Assembly (NCBI RefSeq): GCF_963576675.1
Contig: NC_088912.1
Coordinates: 60,024,895-60,088,894 of the forward strand
Length of the DNA stretch: 64,000 bases
Direction: 5' to 3'
From: Euphorbia lathyris
Lineage: Eukaryota; Streptophyta; Magnoliopsida; Malpighiales; Euphorbiaceae
Below, one piece after another: positions 20,628-32,682 of this stretch (position 1 is the first letter of the stretch; every line of letters starts with the position of its first letter). The position numbers and the translations under genes are program-made. The notes under the pieces are model-generated. The model made no database searches. It saw only the letters and a program-made list of their open reading frames with translations, and was not told the origin of the DNA.

Positions 20628-23600
20628 TGTTGGGGTTTTAGTGTCCTATAGACAATTGTTCTAGGATATAAACTTAATGTAAATGAAGTGTTCTTTACAT
20701 CATTTGTTTTAAATAGATATGGTTTCATAAACTATATAAAGGCAACCTCTTTTAAGAACTAAATAAGTCTAATAAAAGGAAATCCCTAAGTTTGTTTAAA
20801 GTGATTATAAAGTGTCCATACAAGTATGAAGTGAGACGAAACTTTATAATAAACTAATAAACTTAAAACCACCCCAAGTCAAGTAATATGTTTAGAAATA
20901 GGATTGACATATTACTGTTGAGACTTGCATGTAACAATGTCTTCTATCGAGACAGAGAGCTGATCTCACAAGCTTCAGATATGCAGATATCTGGACAGTT
21001 ACATGGATCTAATGAAAGGGAGTTCATTAGGATTGGGGACCCGAGTTGAGATAACAGGATGGGTAGATTTATCCTTGTCACCTGTTCATCTCATTGGTAT
21101 TAATAGGTATAAGTAATCCTCAGACTCAAAGGAATGTTAATTAGTGATTCTGGATTATGGAATGTGATGCTTTGATCCTGTTGTAACACGATCCATAACA
21201 GAGATGAGTCTGGGGTGTGAACGGCAGACGTTGGGTATCACAGGAAGTGATTGCAGGATAGTTATACATTGGATTGAGCATTTGTCACTCCCGATAAATG
21301 GGAGATACGTCCAAGGATCGCTTGTGGAAGACTTGACTCTAAATCCTTGCAAGGTGATAGCTTAAGACTTGAAATGCAGATTTCACTTAAACTATCTAAT
21401 TGGAGTTAACTCGGCCTGTACAAGTAAAACGAACGCCTCGCTATATGTGACTTAACATTATCCATAGTCATAAGATTCAGTTCAAGGATGTAGTTGATAA
21501 AAGATCGAATTATACTGTAACTAATACGGAAAGGTCAACGACAGAATCAACATGTCTTCTTATAGCTCTGGGGGAATGTTTCGGATTTGCTAATCACATT
21601 TCGCGTACTCATTCCGTTATGCAAAGATTAAATATAATTCTGAGAAAAGTAATTTAATAGTTGCATACGGCTAGAAGCAATAAGAACCTAATGGGTCACA
21701 CATAAGACTTGGAGCCCAAAAGAGAAATAGATGTTAATTAATTGATGGAAGCCCAACTGAGTCCACTAAGGCCCAGTACATATGGGGGCGATTTTATGTA
21801 TGTAAAATACATAAAGAAATTAATTTGATTTTAAGCAATCCTAATTAGATTATGATTGTGAATTAAATTAATTAAAGGATAAATAAGTTAGGAGGTTTAA
21901 TGAGATTAAATTGCTCCTATTATTAACCTAAAAGGTTATTATTATTATCTTTATATTTAGATATAATTATAGATAATAAATAAGAATTATATTCCGAATT
22001 AAATTCTTATTCAGTAATCTAATTCTATCTAACTAGGGTTTAGATACAAGAGAATATATATAACCCTTTATATGTAAATTTCGGCCAAGACAGTGTCTAC
22101 TGTTGAGCGATTTCTGCAAGTGCACGGTATACGCTTGTAGTAATAAAAGATATCGAACCCACAGGGAACGCTTTTTAACGAAAACTTATTTTGAATCAGT
22201 TAGATTTACTTTTAAGGTGTATAATATGTAAAATCGTTTAATTGGATTTGGTTTTGAAATTGCTAGAATAAGAATTAGATTAGAGTACAACGAATGTTTA
22301 GAAATCACTTCTGATTTAAGGATAAATTTACAAAACAGAAACGTTTAATTCTTTAGAAAAGTAAACAAATGTATTCGTTTGCATTAAGCAAAGAAAACAA
22401 CTTTAAACTTTGTATAAATTATGAAAATGAAATAACGTAAATTCCTCTAATTAAAAGGCTTTGAACTGCAGTCAATCCTCATACGGTCGGGTTAGATTGC
22501 TACCTTAACCAAATTAATACTCTACTGATGATATCAATTTGTCTAAGTGTTCAACAAAGTTTCCTTGTAAAGATTTTGAATTCAACTACGTTTTAATGAA
22601 AACACTAGAACTCACTTCGGATCATTTACCAAAGTGCTACATAAAAATCTATCGAATATAATGAACTTTATTAGATGAAATATGAATTTGATACAAGTTT
22701 ATAGAGAACAAGAAGCATGGAAACTTTCGACGGCTTGCAAGCGAACGTGTTGTCAATCCTTTCCTTGGGTTTCGTTAGAGTTTGTCAGACTCCGGGGCGG
22801 ATCCTCTACTAAATCTTCTCGCTGAATCTTCGGAATAGAGACTGGTCTATCTACTACCAAAATGTAAACTAATATGAACAAATCTAAATGCTACTGTGTT
22901 TGTAATTATTTAATAAACAATGTGTGTACATCATATTGCTTTTTACAGAATCGAACTTCTAACCTCTAACTCATTTCTGAGTCAGAGTTTCTGCATAACT
23001 CCTGCACTAATCTTAAAATCTAACTCTCTCCTTCTTGTTTCAACTCTCAATCAACTCTTTATTTATAGATATTGAAGAGTCGTGATTGAAGTGTCGTGTC
23101 CGTTGTGAAGGGTCGTACCCTCTGTGAAGAGACGTTTCTATCCACCCGAACGAACGTGTTTCTTGGAATTTAAACATGTGTATGTTGTGCTGCAAAGGCT
23201 GCTAATCTTACCGAGAATAATTAATTCTCGGTCGAGAATGAGGAAGTGATTTTTTGGTCTTCGGAACAAAGGAAGAAGATGCATGGAAAAGGCATGTCGC
23301 GATCGAGAATTTGGGATTCTCGGTCGCGGCCCACAATTCTCTACCGAGGATTTGGAATATTCTCCCATTTCTGACTTCGTTCTTGTCTTCCTTGTTTCGG
23401 TGTGCTGATTTCTTCGTCTTTTGGCTCCTAACTTAGGGGTTTTCCTTCGTTTTTGACCTCTTTTTGTTCCTATTTGGATTTTACCAAATATTTAGGTACC
23501 TTGCATGAAAGAAACATATTTGGACGTAAAAGTATTCTAAATAGATGTAAATAGCACGAATTCATAGCAAAACTGATGTAAATATTAATGATATTTTAGG

Positions 23601-23985
23601 TATATTTTGGGCTTAACATCTACCGAAGAGAGAGAATTTCGACCCCCCTGTTGAGGACGAGATCATTCACCGCTTCCTTCCGATTCGATTGATTTTCATC
23701 TCTTTCTCTATTCCTTGATCTTGTGTTGATTAATTAGAGGCAATCTATTCTTGATTGCTTTCATACGGTTGAATTCTAACTTGGTTTTGAATTGTGTTTT
23801 TGTCTTGTGCTCGGGAACTCGAAGTAAGAGTTGTGGGCACTTCGATTGCAATGGTAGATAGAACATCAAAAGGTATTTCCTTCTATCTCTCTTTATATGA
23901 AATAACGATTAACGGATCTTGGGTTAATGGAAAAAGGTTAAAATTTTTATATTTCCGCTGCCAAACGTTTACCTATTTTCCTTCA
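20628..23985 (+). repeat. 5' LTR of copia1 (contains a nested solo LTR)
   Basis: Starts TGTTGGGGTTTTAGTG and ends CCTTCA just before the primer site. Removing the nested LTR and one duplication leaves about 1.84 kb, close to the copia2 LTR (1.81 kb) and the related solo LTR at 60633 (2.07 kb). Confidence 0.83.
22101..23618 (+). mobile_element. Solo Ty3-type LTR with palindromes, TSD TCTAC
   Basis: TGTTGAGCGATTTC...GGGCTTAACA, 1518 bp, flanked by perfect TCTAC duplications (22096-22100, 23619-23623). It begins with the AAGTGCACGGTATACG, GATATCGAACCCACAGGG wording of plant Ty3 LTRs. No coding region. Dyads: 23210-23232 (ACCGAGAAT / ATTCTCGGT) and 23298-23328 (CGCGATCGAGAAT / ATTCTCGGTCGCG). 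Confidence 0.85.
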
Positions 23986-23986
23986 G

Positions 23987-23998
23987 TGGTATCAGAGC
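23987..23998 (+). promoter_or_regulatory. Copia1 primer binding site (initiator Met-tRNA)
   Basis: TGGTATCAGAGC one base after the LTR end, complementary to the 3' end of plant initiator Met-tRNA, the usual copia primer. Confidence 0.9.
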
Positions 23999-24183
23999 CT
24001 GCGTTAAATCCGTTATTTCATATATGAAAATTAAAAGGTTTTTCAATCAGATTGAATAAATATTTATAGTTAGGTTAATTAACGAAACCGTTTTGATTAA
24101 TTAATTCTAAAAATAAATAAGTTTTAATTAATTGTTAATTAAAATAGATTATGCATATGTTCCTAATTATTTTGGTTGATAAT

Positions 24184-25439
24184 TGTTAGGCATGAAATTG
24201 ACTAAGTTTAGCACAATAATTATACAAGAATTGGGGTGTTTTTCTGTTATATTGCGAGAATGAAGGGCTGATTAATGTGTTTTTGCAGATAAGTAAAGAT
24301 TAAGCCAAACATGCTGGAAACAGCTTGTTTCGCAACTGCCAAAGAGGAGTGGAGCCTTTCTATGATCTAGCGGTCAAACGCCGGATAATCTGATGACGGA
24401 CAGCGACAGAACAGAGGTGGGCGTGACATAGGCAGCAGGTGGAAAGGTGTTTCAGTGGAATTACCTAAAGTAGCATGATGACAAGAAGTTTCGACCCTTG
24501 AGTGTTCAAGGGTCAAAAGGATCCATAATCATTTTCTGATTGTTTTAGTTTTAGTTGGAGTTGACTTATTTCTGTATTATTTTGTAAGGATACTTTCGGG
24601 TACCAATTTTGGCCCCGGTCTTTCTCCTTTAAATAGATGTAGCAAAGGGAAGTCCGGGGAGGATCGGATATTTTGTGTAGAATAGAAAAGTCACTTTTTA
24701 GGCGTTAGAAGAGAGCTCCAATGGAGTTTCTGAATGTAACAAGAACTTCTGATTACTCATTGCTTGATATGAGTGAGTAATCCATTTTGAACAGGCACAA
24801 CCAGTCCGAGCCGGTGATGTAAGTCTTATAACCTTTGTAATGAATTTGTATTATTTTACTAATGATGTGTTGATGAGGGTTTATATTTCTGTGCTTCGAC
24901 ATTTATGCATATGATAGATGAATGTTAGGACACTACTTACATCTTCACTGATTTCTCTATCAATCTCGCAACCTCGAAGCAGATATGTTAGATGGTTGTG
25001 TCTAAGGTTTTCTTAACAGAAATGCAGCTTTGATCTTAATGCAAGAAAGAAAGTTCCTTTAGGACGCTATTGGCTCTAGTAAATCTTAGAAACTTAAGAA
25101 CACACGAAAGTTGACTTAAGTGGGCATTAAAGCTGATACTTTGACTTCATTGGTATTTTCACTAATTCGTTGGATTGTTTTATGACCTTACACTACCTGT
25201 TCGGCAGTGCTTAGCCTATTCTACCTCTTAACTGTCATCTATTTGTAATATCTTCCATAGAAGTAGCACTCTTTTATCTTAACTGACCAGACTTAAACAA
25301 TCAACCCCCCTAAGAAGATACCTTTACACACACACACACTGTTCAGCAACAATTTTCTAATATAATTTTGGATCTCAATCCCTGTCGATACGATACTTGA
25401 CTTATCACTTTATTACTTGTATTTAGTACACTTGCTAGA
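24184..25439 (+). repeat. 5' LTR of Athila1
   Basis: TGTTAGGCATGAAATTGAC...ACACTTGCTAGA. By eye nearly identical to the 3' copy (34251 onwards) and to the inverted LTR at 51371-52624. A candidate TTTAAATAG promoter box is at 24629. The last few bases differ from the 3' LTR (CTAGAAGGAG versus CTAGAGTCACA). Confidence 0.85.
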
Positions 25440-25464
25440 AGGAGAAAACAACAATCCTCCAATC

Positions 25465-26868
25465 ATGAGGATTAGAGATTACTCCCAACCCACAACAGAG
25501 GGACATTCTTCATGCACTGTGTTACCTAACAAGGGGAACAACATGTTCGAGGTGAAGGGGTCCATGATACAGATGATCCAGGCCTCAGTACAATTCAATG
25601 GGTTTCAATCTGAAGATCCAAATGGGCATATTCAAGAATTCATCACGCTGTGCAACACGTTCAGATCTAATAGAGGAGTTTCTGACGATGTAATCAGACT
25701 AAAGCTGTTTCCTTTTTCCCTAAGGGATAAAGCAAAAAACTGGCTAAGAAATTTACAACCAGGGACTTTCACAAGTTGGGAAGAAATGGCACGAGCTTTT
25801 CTGATGAAATATTTCCCACCTCGACAAGCCATAAAATTGAGAAACGAAGTGTCTCGGTTTGTGCAAGAAGAGGATGAGTCGCTAGCAGAAGCCTGAGAAA
25901 GATACAAAGAGCTGTTGAGAAGGGTACCAAATCATGGTATCCCTATGTGGATGCAAGTGTAGAATTTTTATAATGGTGTAACAAACATCTACAAAATCCA
26001 GATTGAATCCATTGCCAACGGTAACCCAGAAGATCTTGAGCCACAGGCTTTGTATGACCTTATTGAGAAGGTAGTAAGCACAAGTTACAACTGGCACTCC
26101 GCCAGAAGTGAAGGAAAAAAGATGGGAAATGAAGATCTTGTGTCAAAATTGACAAGTCAGGTAGAACAACTTACTAGACAGCTCGGCAAGATAAATGTGT
26201 CTTCAATTCACAACGAACCACCATTCAATGACATTTGCGATTTTTGTGGAGGCCTTCATTTCAGCATCAACTGTCCCGGAGTTAAGTAGGGAAAGGGCGC
26301 ACAGGCTGAATGTGATTACGCAGGATATAATCAGAGGAATCCACCTAACCCATACTCCAACACGTATAATCCTGCCACAAGAAACCATCCGAATTTTGGA
26401 TGGACAGGCCAACCGAACCAGCAGGAACAACCGAGATATCAACAACAGCAAGGAGGACACTACCAAAGCCAACCTCAGCAGCATTATAAACAACTTGTGC
26501 CACCAAAGAAAGATGTAGAGCCAGATATGAAAACAATGATGATGCAATTCATGAAACAGACACAAGCATCAATTAAAAATCTGGAAACACAAGTTCACCA
26601 GTTGGCTACATCTACATCGAAATGAAATGGAATAATGCCGAGCAACACAGAGCCAAATCCAAAGGGCGATGTCATGGCAATCACCCTGAGATCTGGTAAG
26701 CAAACTCAAAACATTATATCGACTGACGAAAATGCTGAATGCACAGGAATGTCCAAAGAAGCTGAAAGGGAGCAGGAACAGGTTGTTCCTAGTGAAGAAG
26801 AAAGCAGGAAGACAACCTGTACCAGTAAGGAGGATCAAGGGGAAAGCGAAAAGCGAAAAGACGTATAA
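25465..26868 (+). pseudogene. Athila1 gag
   Basis: Capsid-like gag of an Athila element, which would form the particle that packages element RNA. The frame from ATG 25465 has the retrotransposon gag core: DVIRLKLFPFSLRDKAKNWL, then FTSWEEMARAFLMKYFPP. It continues in the same frame past stops (TGA 25894, TAG 25960, TAG 26287, TGA 26623) to CDFCGGLHFSINC, a knuckle-like CxxCxxxH...C, and a Q/N/P-rich tail (QPNQQEQPRYQQQQ). A frameshift between about 26730 and 26860 links it to the protease frame. The start lies only 25 bases past the 5' LTR, so the normal leader seems deleted. Confidence 0.8.
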
Positions 26869-26950
26869 GCCACCAGCACCGTATGTTCCACCTGTGCCAT
26901 ATCCAACACGATTGATCAACAAAAAGCTGGAAGAATAGAATTCTAAAGTA

Positions 26951-29473
26951 TTGAACACCTTAAGGAAGTTGCACATCAACATTCATTTCGTAGAAGCGTT
27001 GGCACAGATGCCTACATACGCTAAATTCCTCAAAGACATCCTGTCTAACAAAAAGAAGTTGGAAAACATTTCCATGATCCAACTCAACAGAGCTTGTTCG
27101 TCAATACTCCAAAACAAGCAGCAGCTACCCAAGAAACTAAAAGATCTAGGGAGTTTTTCTATTCCTTGCTCAATTGGAAAGCTAAATATTGAAAATGCAC
27201 TATGTGACCTAGGAGCTAGCATAAACCTGATGCCTTATTCTGTATATGCTAAACTTGGATTAGGAGAACCCCAACCTACTCGTATGTCCATTCAGTTGGC
27301 CGATCGTTCAGTATGTTATCCTAGGGGAGTAGTGGAAGACGTGCTAGTCAAAGTAGGAAAATTCATATTGCCCGTTGATTTCATTATAATGGACATTGAT
27401 GAAGACTTGCATGTTCCTATTATCCTAGGTAGACCATTTTTAGCCACGGGTAGAGCATTGATAGACGTAGGAGAGGGACAATTATTCTTGAGGATTAATG
27501 GAGAAGAAGTCATTTTCAAAATGAACGAGGCAATAAGACGTGCAAACAATAATGATGACACATGTTGTTTCTTGGATGATTTTCAAAGTCTTTCTACTTT
27601 GCAGGAACATGACACTCTGGAGACTTTATTGGGAGAAGAGGTGAACATATGTGAAGGAACAGACTATTCCATTGAATCCAACCTACGAACACCTCCTTTC
27701 GATCCTACTGTTCCTACTCATCAAGAACCACCGGAGATACCAACTGTGCCGGTGTCTAAACCAGAATTGAAATCGTTGCCTGCACACCTCGAGTATGCTT
27801 TCCTTGAACCACCCAGCGGAAGTCCAGTCATCATATCCTCGAAGTTAACTCCAGATCAGAAGGCGCAACTCATGGCCGTTTTGCGAAGGAACAAGGATGC
27901 AATCGCATGGAAAATCGATGACATAAAAGGTATCAGTCCAGCAGTCTGTGTTCACAGAGTCTTGATGGAAAAGGAGCACAAGCCATCTGTCCAGCCGCAA
28001 CGTAGACTGAATCCCCATATGAAGGAGGTTGTGCGACAAGAGGTGATCAAGCTTCTTGATGCCGGCATTATTTACCCGATCTCTGATAGTGTGTGGACCA
28101 GCCCTATTCACGTTGTACCAAAGAAGGGAGGAACAACCATAGTCCTCAACGAGAAAGATGAGTTGGTTCCCACAAGAACAATAACTGGATGGCGAGTCTG
28201 TGTTGATTACAGAAAGCTCAACGAAGCCACAAGGAAGGATCATTTCCCTTTGCCCTTCATTGATCAGATGTTAGAGCAGTTAGCGGGATATGCCTTCTAT
28301 TGTTTTCTCGACGGTTATTCAGGATACAACCATATCACAATTCATAGTGAGGATCAAGAGAAGACAATGTTCACATGTCCGTATGGGACTTATGCTTACA
28401 GACGAATGCCGTTCGAATTGTGCAACGCTCCAGCCACTTTCCAAAGATGTATGATGTCCATTTTTCATGACATGGTGGAGCGGACCGTAGAAATATTCAT
28501 GGACGACTTCTCTGTGTATGGAAACTCTTTTGATAGCTGTCTAAACAACCTCGAAGCCGTGCTTATGCGATGCAAGGAGACCCACTTGGTCTTGAATTGG
28601 GAGAAATGCCACTTCATGGTTACGGGCGGAATTTTTCTCGGGCATAAAATTTCAGAAAAAGGGATGGAAGCGGGCAAAGCGAAGGTGGAAGTAATAGAAA
28701 AGCTGGCTGTTTTGGCCAATGTAAAAGATGTGCGAAATTTTCTAGGGCACGCAGGGTTCTACCGCAGGTTTATCAAAGATTTTTCAAAGATTGTGCTACC
28801 CTTGTCAGCCTTACTTCATAAGGAAGCGAAATTTTCATTTGACGCAAGCTGTTTAAAAGCGCTTGAACTCTTAAAGAGCAAGCTGATCAACTGGCCTATA
28901 CTGGCAGGACCCGACTGGGAGCAACCTTTTGAAATGATATGCGACGCGAGCGATACTTGTGTGGGAGCCGTTCTTGAACAAAGGATAGAGAAAACGTTTA
29001 GGCCAATTTACTATGCAAGCAAGACGTTAAACGAGGCCCAGCAGAACTACACCACTACAGAGAAGGAGCTTCTTGCAGTTGTGTACGCCTTCGACAAATT
29101 TCGGCCCTACTTAGTCTTATCCAAAGTAGTTGTGCACACAGACCACGCTGCGTTGTGCTACTTGTTCGCGAAAAACGATGCTAAGCCGAGGTTAATCCGC
29201 TGGCTGTTATTGCTTCAAGAGTTTGATCTCGAAATTAAGGATAAAAAGGGAACGGAAAATTTCACAGCTGATCATTTGTCAAGGATTTCTCACCAAGGCA
29301 GCCAGGAACAACCAGAAATTTTGGAAAAATTTCCAGACGAGCATCTGTATGCCGCACAGCATGCGCCATGGTTTGCCGATATTGCTAATTACCTAGCGAG
29401 TTCGCTTAAGCCGCACAACCTATCCACTAATCAGAGGAGGAAGTTTTTTGCTGAAATTAAATATTATTTTTAG
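26951..29473 (+). pseudogene. Athila1 protease, reverse transcriptase and RNase H
   Basis: 840-codon open frame. The aspartic protease begins near residue 75 with [16 protein letters not shown] (Athila-type D-L-G) and ends in [18 protein letters not shown] runs from about residue 310 (HMKEVVRQEVIKLLDAGIIYP), through WRVCVDYRKLNEATRKD to the catalytic FMDDFSVYGNSF. RNase H follows (ICDASDTCVGAVL, TTEKELLAVVYAF, HTDHAALCYLF). The normal MPFGLCNAP block reads MPFELCNAP, a Gly-to-Glu change next to the active site. The frame ends at TAG 29471-29473, before the integrase, which continues in another frame. The frame is already running in phase from 26732, with one stop at 26936. Confidence 0.9.
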
Positions 29474-29555
29474 GAAGACCCCTATCTTTTCAGGTTGTGC
29501 GCTGTTCGAAGATGTATATCTCAAGAGGAGCAACAGGATGTTCTAAGCCTTTGTC

Positions 29556-30627
29556 ATGACCGAGAAGCTGGAAACTGCAGCCAAGGTTCTTCAATCAGGT
29601 TTTTTCTGGCCAACACTTTTTAAAGATGCCCATCTATTCGTTAGAACTTGCAATGAGTGCCAACGAACAGGCAATATCTCGGCTAGAAATGCCATGCCCC
29701 TCAACAACATAGTTGTTTATGAAATTTTTGATATCTGGGGAATAGATTTTGTGGGTCCATTCCCTACGTCTTTTGGGAATAAATATATCTTAGTGGCTGT
29801 AGATTATGTGAGCAAGTGGGTTGAAGCAATGGCTAGTCCCACCAATAACGCCCGTGTGGTTGTAAATTTTTTGAAAAGGCTGTTTGCCAGATTCGGTGTC
29901 CCACGAGCGATCATTAGTGATCAAGGAACCAACTTTTGCAATGCCAAATTTGAAAAGCTGATGGGCAAGCTTGGAGTCTCTCACAGAATTGCCACACCTT
30001 ACCATCCACAAACAAGTGGACAGGTGGAGATTTCGAATCATGAAATCAAAAGAATTTTAGAAAAAACCGTTGGTAGTTCTAGGAGAGACTGGGCAAACAA
30101 GCTTGACGATGCTCTTTGGGCATATAGGACGGCCTATAAAACACCAATTGGAATGTCTCCATTTAGATTGTTATACAGAAAATCTTGTCACCTGCCGGTT
30201 GAAATGGAACACAGGGCTTTTTGGGCATTAACATTTTTTAAATTTTGAGCAACAGGTTGTTGGAGATCAGCGAAAACTTCAACTCTGTGACATGGAAGAG
30301 TTCAGGCTGTTCTCGTACGAGAATGCAGTAAACTACAAAGAAAAGACCAAACAGTGGCACGACAAAAAGATCCAGGAAAAAGCCCTTTACAAAGGACAAA
30401 ATGTCCTATTATACAATTCAAGGCTGAGGCTGTTTCCAGGAAAGCTAAAGTCGCGATGGTCAGGACCATTCATTGTAAACAGGGTGTTCAAGCATGGAGC
30501 TGTGGAAATTGTCAAAAACGGTGATGCCCCTTTCAAAGTGAACGGGCAGCGTCTCCAATCGTACCTTGAGAATGACCACAATAGGAAGATTGACACTGTT
30601 CACTTCCAGGACCCTCCGCACCATTAA
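29556..30627 (+). pseudogene. Athila1 integrase
   Basis: Two frames. 29556-30248 holds the end of the zinc-binding region (CNECQRTGN) and the catalytic core: [10 protein letters not shown] (Asp), [10 protein letters not shown] (Asp), [12 protein letters not shown] (Glu), all three residues present. A TGA at 30246 and a frameshift precede 30292-30627, the C-terminal domain ([37 protein letters not shown]). The first His-His part is lost between 29474 and 29556. Joins element DNA to the host chromosome in intact relatives. Confidence 0.87.
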
Positions 30628-31300
30628 TCAGAGACACATGGTGTTCGCTGCAAACACCAATTGCAGCAGGAAAGTACCCCTCCATCAACTCCTTTTTATT
30701 TTTTATTATTATCCTTCATCATGTGTTAAGTCATTTACCTGATAACAATTACATTGTCTCATTTTTGCTTTAACCATGCAATCAAGTCAAATAGCTATAT
30801 TCACAAGGAAAAATATAAAACTTCTACCCTTGTCAATAAGAGTGAAGTTTTAAGTTTTGCTTGTGTAATCTTTGGAGGGATGTGGAGCTAGGTCGTAAGA
30901 GTTTTTGGGGGGGAATAAATTCAAAATAAAAGTAAATAAACACACAAATCAGAAGGATAAGGGCCACGTCAAATCCATTGTCATAGGCTATAATTTCAGC
31001 CTAAACGCCTCCTCGGTAAAAAAAAACAAAAGTGGATGGTGTGCCGTAATTGAGTAATTACGGTACCCTTGCGTCTTTTCGCCTGGAATGGTCATCTCTC
31101 TATATAACTTATTCCAAGTGGCAGATCAGGAGACGATCTTTAGGGCGGTAGTTCAAGAGATCTGTCTCCTCCTTTCTACTTAAAGGACGCAGACTGCTGG
31201 GTACCCTAATTAGTCTTTACGCACTTCTCTCTCTCACCTTTACTAAGAATTCTTTTTCTCATACACGGTTACGGAGGCACCTATTTAGTTTGATTTATAG
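30628..31300 (+). other. Athila1 pol-ORF2 spacer
   Basis: No coding frame. Contains a hairpin CCGTAATT-GAGT-AATTACGG at 31044-31063 and a TATA-like CTATATAAC near 31099. Either could relate to separate expression of ORF2, but nothing in the sequence proves it. Confidence 0.4.
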
Positions 31301-32682
31301 ATGAGAACTCGTGGGTCGGGAAAACACGTAAAAGTTGAGGGCTCGACCAAGAAGGAGAAAGCAAAAGGAAAGATGATGGAACCAAGCACGGTCGCTTTCG
31401 TTTCAGATGAAAAGCTAGTGAAAAATCTCTCCCTGTTCAAAGATGCTGAGGTGCAAAAGTACTACGAAGATCTGGCTAAACTTGAATTCGGGCCCATATG
31501 AACAGTTTGTTGGGACACTCTGAAAAGGCTCAAGCTTGCTGAATGTGTGCACACGCTCATGGAAGCATGCCATTTTGGCTGCTTCTTTGAGATGACGGAG
31601 CCGACCTACAAAGAACTGATGTTAGGGTTCCTGGCGACTTTCAGGCACGATGCTGAGATCACTGACCCTGATGAAGAAGGGAAGTTCAGTTTCAGGCTCA
31701 TGGGTCACACTCAGAGGCCCTCGCTCAACATGTTTAACTGTTTGTTAGGCGCTTCGGACGATGATGACCTGGAGTCCGAGAGCTACAAGGAAGCATTCAC
31801 CAAGACCCCTGATGTCTTTGACCCTACTGCCTTCTGGAATTCTATTTCGGGACAGCGACATTATGACGGGAGCGTTTCCAAGGCGTCAAATATTGATGAT
31901 TATGCTGTTCGTTACTTGCATAAGCTGGTCTCCGGAACAATTTTTGCTCGCAAAAATCAAGCCACTATGCCGCATGCAGACCTTACAGCCTTGTGGAGTA
32001 TGGCAATCGGGCCAAGGATGAATTTAGGTTACTGGTTTGGGGAGTACATTAGTGCTTTTTGTAAAAAGAACTGTTCGCTCATCTGCTGTGGGAGCATTGT
32101 CACTAGAATTGCTGAATCCATAGGAGTTTTTAATCCTGAGGACCACTCTCGGCTCACTATTGTGAACCACCCGAACCAGATTGATCTCAAGAGTCTGCAG
32201 AAAATGTTATTTGGCAAACTGGTGAATGGAAAGTGGCTTGGATGGTGGACTTTGTTGCAGCCAGGAGAGTTAAAAGCCGGAAGAGGAAAAGTGATCCAAC
32301 TGTGTTGGTATCGTCGGATTCTGAACAAGTTGAACGGCCAAAGGATCTGGATTTCTATAAGAAATGTGCAAAGCTTTCGAGCGAGGACATCCTTGACAAG
32401 TTCAATGCCCTGTTTGCTCAAAACCAAGCCAACCGAGAAATGATATTTGCCCTTGAGCAGAAGTATGAGTCACAACAGGGATCGATAGACATGCTCAAAA
32501 CCATCTGTATTGAGGAGCATGTCAAGGAGAGTCCATCTGGTTTTTCCGTCAAGAGTCCGGTAAGAAAAACACCTGAAACACCTGCTAATGCTAATGCTAA
32601 TGCTGATGCTTCCTCCAAAGGGGAGGGCATTCCTGCCACTGCGGATAGAGAGGTTAACTCCTCTCTTTCCCAGCCCGTCTGA
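31301..32682 (+). pseudogene. Athila1 ORF2 (ATHILA ORF in env position)
   Basis: ORF downstream of pol, in the position sometimes called env-like. It starts ATG 31301 with a basic, lysine-rich segment (STKKEKAKGKMM), has a TGA at 31499 in the same frame, and continues as LMEACHFGCFFEMTEPTYKE and SFRLMGHTQRPSLNMFNCLL, the pattern of the ATHILA ORF-1 plant protein family. A frameshift near 32250 moves to a frame carrying VKSRKRKSD and a probable coiled coil (LDKFNALFAQNQANREMIFA), then a low-complexity ANANANADA tail to 32682. No signal peptide or membrane span is evident. Function in the clade is unknown. Confidence 0.75.

Noticed and set aside
23138..23436. Overlapping small frames on both strands
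   Set aside because: Inside the solo LTR and generated by its palindromes.
26203..26565. 120-codon minus-strand frame
   Set aside because: Exact antisense of Athila1 gag.
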